This document shows, one piece after another, positions 38,960 to 42,808 of a stretch of DNA of 42,808 nucleotides. The notes under the pieces are model-generated. The model did no database searches, was not told the DNA's origin, and saw only the letters and a program-made list of their open reading frames with translations. Numbering within the stretch: position 1 is the stretch's first letter; each line of letters opens with the position of its first letter. A program made the position numbers and the translations under genes. The DNA is from an uncultured Acidobacteriota bacterium. GTDB lineage: Bacteria; Acidobacteriota; Blastocatellia; RBC074. The stretch spans positions 1 to 42,808 of the forward strand of contig CAIOZW010000435.1 in NCBI GenBank assembly GCA_903862855.1, written 5' to 3'.

Positions 38960-40018
38960 ATGAGTGAGGATAGTTCCGAAAAAGAAGGGATCCAGATGTC
39001 ATTTCTGGATCATCTCGACGAGCTCCGTCAGAGGCTGATCAACAGTGCCATCTCGATCGTCCTGGCTTTTGGGGTCTGCTTTGCCTTCTCCGAACCAATC
39101 TACAAGTTTCTCTCTGTTCCGGTCATCAAACAGCTCCAGAAAGAACGGCGAACCATGCAGGCCTCCTATGGTTCGATCAATGTCGACGAGGTCGCCGAAG
39201 GTGAGACAATCGAATACACCTTCACCCGTGAGACATCGGTCAATGGAGTGAAGATCCCACTCGGGACGACGATTCCGGTGCGGCGGATCACGGTAGATGG
39301 CAAAGCGCAACTTGTACTGGCCGAGCGCTGGTCGGTGGCGAAGACGATCCTGCCGGTCAATACTCCGATCGAGCAGATTCAGCGTGAGGGCGAATCGAAG
39401 ATCTTCTTTGATGACGAGAGCAACCAGCTTGTTCTGCGCGGAGTGACCAGTCCATTCATGGTCTACGTGCGGGTGGCGCTCTACACGGGAATCGCCCTTG
39501 CCATTCCATTCCTCTTTTACCAGCTCTGGGCCTTTATATCGCCGGGACTCTATCAGCACGAGAAGAAATATATCGTTCCGGTAATCCTCATGTCGACGTT
39601 CTTCTTTGTCAGCGGGGCCTCATTCGCCTACCTGGTCGCCTTTCCGGCCGTCTGTGACTACATGCTGGGGCTGGCGATGGAGGGAGGATTCAGAACCCTG
39701 CTCGATGCGGAGGACTATCTGGACCTGATCATTATGATCATGCTCGGACTGGGGATCGTTTTTCAGATACCGACGATCTCATTTGTCCTTGGACGGATTG
39801 GTCTGCTGACGGCAAAGATGATGATCAAGGCCTGGCGCTATGCGCTGGTCGGCATCATGATCATTGCCGCCGTTGCCACACCGACACCAGATGCCTTCAA
39901 CATGCTCATGTTTGCTGCGCCAATGATGCTGCTCTATCTGTTGAGTATTGTCATTGTCTGGCTCTTCGGCAAGAAACGTCAGACAGACGACGAGTACCAG
40001 CTCGAGCACGGAAGCTGA
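38960..40018 (+). CDS. tatC: Sec-independent translocase TatC with a large first periplasmic loop
   Basis: TatC recognises twin-arginine signal peptides and forms the core of the Tat complex. The start MSFLDHLDELRQRL is conserved. After TM1 comes an unusually long periplasmic region (residues about 52-163) containing a Tyr/Thr/Val-rich, strand-forming insert (EYTFTRETSVNGVKIPLGTT and LVLAERWSVAKTI). Standard sequence resumes at SPFMVYVRVALYTG, then YQLWAFISPGLYQHEKK with the key glutamate, and the C-terminal transmembrane segments. The 352 residues exceed the family's usual 240-270 by about the length of the insert. An in-frame ATG at 38996 with AAGGGA 6 nt before it is an alternative start. 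Confidence 0.94.
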   Translation: MSEDSSEKEGIQMSFLDHLDELRQRLINSAISIVLAFGVCFAFSEPIYKFLSVPVIKQLQKERRTMQASYGSINVDEVAEGETIEYTFTRETSVNGVKIPLGTTIPVRRITVDGKAQLVLAERWSVAKTILPVNTPIEQIQREGESKIFFDDESNQLVLRGVTSPFMVYVRVALYTGIALAIPFLFYQLWAFISPGLYQHEKKYIVPVILMSTFFFVSGASFAYLVAFPAVCDYMLGLAMEGGFRTLLDAEDYLDLIIMIMLGLGIVFQIPTISFVLGRIGLLTAKMMIKAWRYALVGIMIIAAVATPTPDAFNMLMFAAPMMLLYLLSIVIVWLFGKKRQTDDEYQLEHGS

Positions 40019-40060
40019 GCAGCTCGACTACCGCCGCGCAACGGCTGCGGATCGAACCGG

Positions 40061-41089
40061 TCAGTTGACCTTGTTGCGCGGCATCCTTCCTGCAATCCAA
40101 TCCATAACATTATCGACGGCCAGTCTGGCCATGGCGGTGCGTGTCTCGAGCGTCGCGCTGCCGATATGCGGCAGGAGGACGACGTTCTGACGTTGAAGAA
40201 GTCCCGGATGGACGCGTGGCTCATCCTCAAAGACATCGAGACCGGCGCCAGCCAGATGGCCCGCATCGAGAGCCTCGACGAGAGCCGACTCATCGACGAT
40301 CGGACCGCGGGCGGTATTGATCAGATAGGATCCCGGCTTCATGCGTCGGAATGTTTCACGGTCGATCAGATGGCGAGTTGTGGGAGCGAGCGGGGTATGG
40401 AGAGAGACGATATCCGCGGACTCGACCAGTTCGTAAAACGAGACATGGCGGGCAGCGAGGCCGTCAAAATGGGCGCTCTGGTTGATAGGGCTCGCGAGTG
40501 GCGAACTTGGAACCGCCCGGGACTGGTAGCGGGGATCGTCACGAAAAGCGACATCTTCGCGGCTGCAGTACTGGACATTGACGCCAAACCCGGCGGCACG
40601 ACGGGCGACGGCGCGGCCGATGCGACCATAACCGATCAGCCCAAGGGTCTTGCCAGTCAGTCCGCTCCCGAGTAGCATCTCAAAATCCCAGCCATCAAAT
40701 CTGCCCGCACGGAGAAAAGCATCGGCCTCGACGATTCGCCGGGTCACGGAGAGAATGAGGGCCCAGGTCAGATCGGCCGTTGCATCGGTCAGGACATCGG
40801 GAGTATTGGTGACGTGAATACCACGTCGTGTTGCCGCCTCGACATCGATGTTATTGTAACCGACGGCAACATTGGCAATGATCCGGAGCTTCGATCCTGC
40901 CTCGATCACCGCTTCATCAATGCGATCGGTCAACTGACAGATGAGGCCTTCGACACCATCAAGACCGGTCAGCAGAGCCTCGCGGGTGATCGACCCGCTG
41001 ACCACTCCGATTCGATATTGACAGGCTGCGCCAAGGCGCTCGAGGACACTCTCGGGAAGCTGTCGGGTGATCAGGATCGTCGATGACAA
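40061..41089 (-). CDS. D-2-hydroxyacid dehydrogenase, glyoxylate/D-glycerate type
   Basis: An NAD-dependent dehydrogenase of 342 residues. Visible are NVAVGYNNIDVEAATRRGI, VTNTPDVLTDATADLTWALIL, the NAD-binding GLIGYGRIGRAVARR, and the Arg-Glu-His residues in NTARGPIVDE, DVFEDEP and LPHIGSAT. The VTNTPDVLTDATA pattern points to the glyoxylate reductase/D-glycerate dehydrogenase group. Between the NAD strand and ESADIVSLH it carries about 20-25 extra residues (around residues 175-205). Translation probably starts at the TTG at 41089, with GAGGAG 10 nt upstream. It converges with tatC. Confidence 0.9.
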   Translation of the reverse strand: MSSTILITRQLPESVLERLGAACQYRIGVVSGSITREALLTGLDGVEGLICQLTDRIDEAVIEAGSKLRIIANVAVGYNNIDVEAATRRGIHVTNTPDVLTDATADLTWALILSVTRRIVEADAFLRAGRFDGWDFEMLLGSGLTGKTLGLIGYGRIGRAVARRAAGFGVNVQYCSREDVAFRDDPRYQSRAVPSSPLASPINQSAHFDGLAARHVSFYELVESADIVSLHTPLAPTTRHLIDRETFRRMKPGSYLINTARGPIVDESALVEALDAGHLAGAGLDVFEDEPRVHPGLLQRQNVVLLPHIGSATLETRTAMARLAVDNVMDWIAGRMPRNKVN

Positions 41090-41407
41090 AGCAGTTTATC
41101 TCCTCATCTCTCTCGAATTTTGTCGAACTACTCAATCATACCGATCAATTCTCAATTGGCAATGCCTGAAGATGGCGGCAGTTATCACCAACTTGAATGG
41201 TTTCATTTCGTGCATAAAATCATCCGCGACTCTCCATTTGGCTTTTTATGTGAGAAGAGTAAAATACGACGTCCGATTCTGCATCGATGACAGGAGAGGA
41301 CCTTGTGAAACTGTGCCTTTGATATGTGCGATACCAGTGGCAGAGTCGAATCGATAATCTCAATCTGTGAACGGCGACGAGCCGGGTAGACGATCCGGAA
41401 ATACTAC
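41090..41407. other. Divergent intergenic region with one weak promoter candidate
   Basis: About 320 bp between the divergent hydroxyacid dehydrogenase and the membrane-protein gene. The only recognisable element is TTGGCT-N16-TAAAAT at 41238-41265, which could drive the membrane-protein gene with a leader of about 135 nt. I see nothing else in it. Confidence 0.4.
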
Positions 41408-42265
41408 ATGGAATTTGTCATTATTGGAACATACGATCATACCGCCTACTACGAGACGCGCCTGCTGCTTGCCGCACTGGGCCTGGCGATCTCGGTCTAC
41501 CTCATGGCAATGCGCAAGGACCATCGGCATCTGACCGTCTTTCTGAGCAGTGGGCTGTTGATGGGATTGATGGAGTATCTGCTGCAGTCACAGGGGCTGC
41601 GTGGACCCGGATACGGGTTCTCGCTCTTTGGCCAATCGCCACCAGCCGGTACCGGACCATTCCTGCAGGGAGTGCTCGACGGTGGAATATGGGGTCTGAT
41701 GGCGCTCTGGTTTGCCGATCTGCGCACGTCACGGGCACGCTTCGCTCAGTGGAGGCTCTGGATGGTCATGGCGGCTCTCGTGCTGGGTCTCTCGATCTTT
41801 ACGGGCATGAAGGCCGGTACGCACGCGATCACCTCCAGCCAGCCGATCTTCTCGACCACGCCGATCGCCATCATCACGACGATCATCTTCTTCTCACTGC
41901 TGATTGCCTGGCAAAAGGATACGATCGGACCACTCGCCAACTTCTATGCCGGGCTGCTGATCTTTTCGCTGCTAAATTACGAACCGCTGCACATTGCTGG
42001 CGCACGTTATGTGGGAGTCGTCAGCGGTATCGAGACAACACGGGCGGGTGCTCCCTGGCAGTATGTGATGATGTTCCTCACATATGTCTATGAAGCAGCC
42101 GGCGGAAAACTCCACTTTCTGATGGTGCCACTCGCCTGCGGGCTGATCCGGATCAGGGAGAGATCGATCCTCGAGTCCGAACGCCTCACCTATCAGCATC
42201 TGCAGAATCTTGCCAACCGTGGCTGGCGGCGCAAGTCGAATCCATTCAAACGCTATGGCGAATAG
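41408..42265 (+). CDS. Polytopic membrane protein of unknown function
   Basis: A 285-residue protein with about seven hydrophobic segments (for example LLLAALGLAISVYLMAM, VFLSSGLLMGLMEYLL, WMVMAALVLGLSIFTGM and IAIITTIIFFSLLIAW) and a basic C-terminal tail (RGWRRKSNPFKRYGE). No family motif is recognised. Short glycine- and aromatic-rich loops lie between segments, and several histidines (H138, H195, H236) lie near membrane edges; that could mean metal or quinone binding, but this is only a guess. It converges with the pilin gene 11 bp away. Confidence 0.7.
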   Translation: MEFVIIGTYDHTAYYETRLLLAALGLAISVYLMAMRKDHRHLTVFLSSGLLMGLMEYLLQSQGLRGPGYGFSLFGQSPPAGTGPFLQGVLDGGIWGLMALWFADLRTSRARFAQWRLWMVMAALVLGLSIFTGMKAGTHAITSSQPIFSTTPIAIITTIIFFSLLIAWQKDTIGPLANFYAGLLIFSLLNYEPLHIAGARYVGVVSGIETTRAGAPWQYVMMFLTYVYEAAGGKLHFLMVPLACGLIRIRERSILESERLTYQHLQNLANRGWRRKSNPFKRYGE

Positions 42266-42276
42266 CCGCCAATGCG

Positions 42277-42531
42277 TCAGCGCTCCTGATACTTGTCGAT
42301 CGCCCATTCGGTGTAATGAACAATCGTCAGGCTGTCGACACCGACCAGGCGACCGATGCTCAGCCCCATCAAGGTGACCATGAATACCGAGGAGGCGCTG
42401 ATCAGGCTCAAGAGCAGTGAGTACTCGACCACGCTCTGCCCACCCTCATCCCGCATGAATGCAGCCAGCCAGTCGATGACTCCTCTGCCGGGAATGACGG
42501 GTTCGCGTTGAATATTCGGTCTTAAATACAT
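42277..42531 (-). CDS. Flp-type (type IVb) pilin-like protein
   Basis: An 84-residue protein whose central motif GGQSVVEYSLLLSLISAS matches the prepilin segment of Flp/Tad pilins: a glycine before the cleavage site, a glutamate five residues later (Q-S-V-V-E), then a hydrophobic helix. The leader before the motif is longer than usual (about 30 residues). The ATG at 42531 has GAAGGGAG 6 nt upstream. No Tad secretion genes are in the window; they may lie elsewhere. Confidence 0.7.
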   Translation of the reverse strand: MYLRPNIQREPVIPGRGVIDWLAAFMRDEGGQSVVEYSLLLSLISASSVFMVTLMGLSIGRLVGVDSLTIVHYTEWAIDKYQER

Positions 42532-42753
42532 TTGAAACTCCCTTCCTGATCCACTGGAGATCAACCTGGCAGGTTCCCTCCACTTCTTCAGCCGATGAGT
42601 GAACGACTGCTCTGCTGCTTTACGTCTAATCTTGTTGCGAAAAACGTGCCAGACGCAGGCTCTCCCCTAACCCCTGTCTTTTCAACAGGATGTGTATTAC
42701 CGCCCGACACTGTGACAAGAAATGAAGACATCCAGGCAAGTCTCCCGGAAGAA

Positions 42754-42777
42754 GAGTGTCCACTCCTGAGGACACTC
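42754..42777. repeat. Perfect 8-bp hairpin near the window end
   Basis: GAGTGTCC pairs with GGACACTC across an 8-nt loop. A smaller CCTGT/ACAGG hairpin lies upstream near 42676. No gene is supported after 42531, so these may belong to a terminator or leader whose gene is outside the window. Confidence 0.45.
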
Positions 42778-42808
42778 CTACGCAAAGGCTTTTGGTGAGA
42801 AGTATCAC

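Noticed and set aside
42595-42798. Overlapping short frames on both strands near the right end
   Set aside because: Their predicted proteins have no visible domain, and the region contains small hairpins instead.

Overview
The window is about 43 kb of compact chromosomal DNA, with G+C a little under 60% by eye. It most likely comes from an Acidobacteriota genome. The best marker is the secreted von Willebrand protein at 37393, which matches the 'VWFA-related Acidobacterial domain' family. The futalosine menaquinone genes, the biosynthetic SpeA paired with a deoxyhypusine-synthase-like enzyme, and the many small Sec- and Tat-exported proteins fit this. The class cannot be told. I found no rRNA, tRNA, CRISPR array, phage gene or intact insertion sequence, so this looks like core chromosome with a few odd intergenic elements.

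Layout. 1-3 kb, minus strand: the start of a VTT/DedA-like membrane protein, dprA, and larB without its partners. 3.2-7.6 kb, plus strand: a menaquinone (futalosine) operon of ubiX-type flavin prenyltransferase, ubiA/mqnP-type prenyltransferase, an exported one-cysteine redoxin, mqnE and mqnD, from a good promoter to a clear terminator. 7.65-12.5 kb, minus strand: a five-gene operon of DUF4440-FKBP, aguB, aguA, CDF cation exporter and Tat-exported aldo/keto reductase. 12.7-15.4 kb, plus: a Tat-type amidase with a damaged 3' end and a PIG-L deacetylase. 15.5-17.6 kb, minus: glutaryl-CoA-dehydrogenase-like enzyme and a LemA-like protein. 17.8-25.2 kb, plus: hflX, GMC oxidoreductase, a copper P-type ATPase with two YHS domains, a cysteine-rich unknown and a DUF4440 protein. 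25.2-28.6 kb, plus: speA and a deoxyhypusine-synthase-family gene behind a palindromic promoter and a structured leader. 28.6-35.4 kb, minus: BON/LysM protein, VIT-VWA protein with its MerR regulator, and an aroB operon that begins with an apparently dead M3-type peptidase. 36.2-40.0 kb, plus: two small secreted proteins, the VWFA protein and tatA-tatC. 40.0-42.8 kb: D-glycerate dehydrogenase, a polytopic membrane protein and a Flp-type pilin.

How the genes fit together. speA, aguA, aguB and the DHS-family gene would together take arginine through agmatine, N-carbamoylputrescine and putrescine to a larger polyamine, from two loci 15 kb apart. ubiX, ubiA, mqnE and mqnD cover the middle and late steps of futalosine menaquinone synthesis; mqnA, mqnB, mqnC and the UbiD-like decarboxylase are not here. 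tatA-tatC could export the Tat-type aldo/keto reductase and amidase found in the same window.

The most unusual items are: the M3-family protein that has lost its zinc-binding residues; two long bulged inverted repeats (1810-1891 and 35295-35386); a diverged direct repeat of about 90 bp (35693 and 35952) that encodes near-identical short peptides; an hflX frame whose conserved N-terminus extends upstream of any ordinary start codon; a probably leaderless merR transcript; and the palindromic promoter plus leader of speA. Nothing here amounts to a clearly new multi-gene system. All family calls come from reading motifs by eye.
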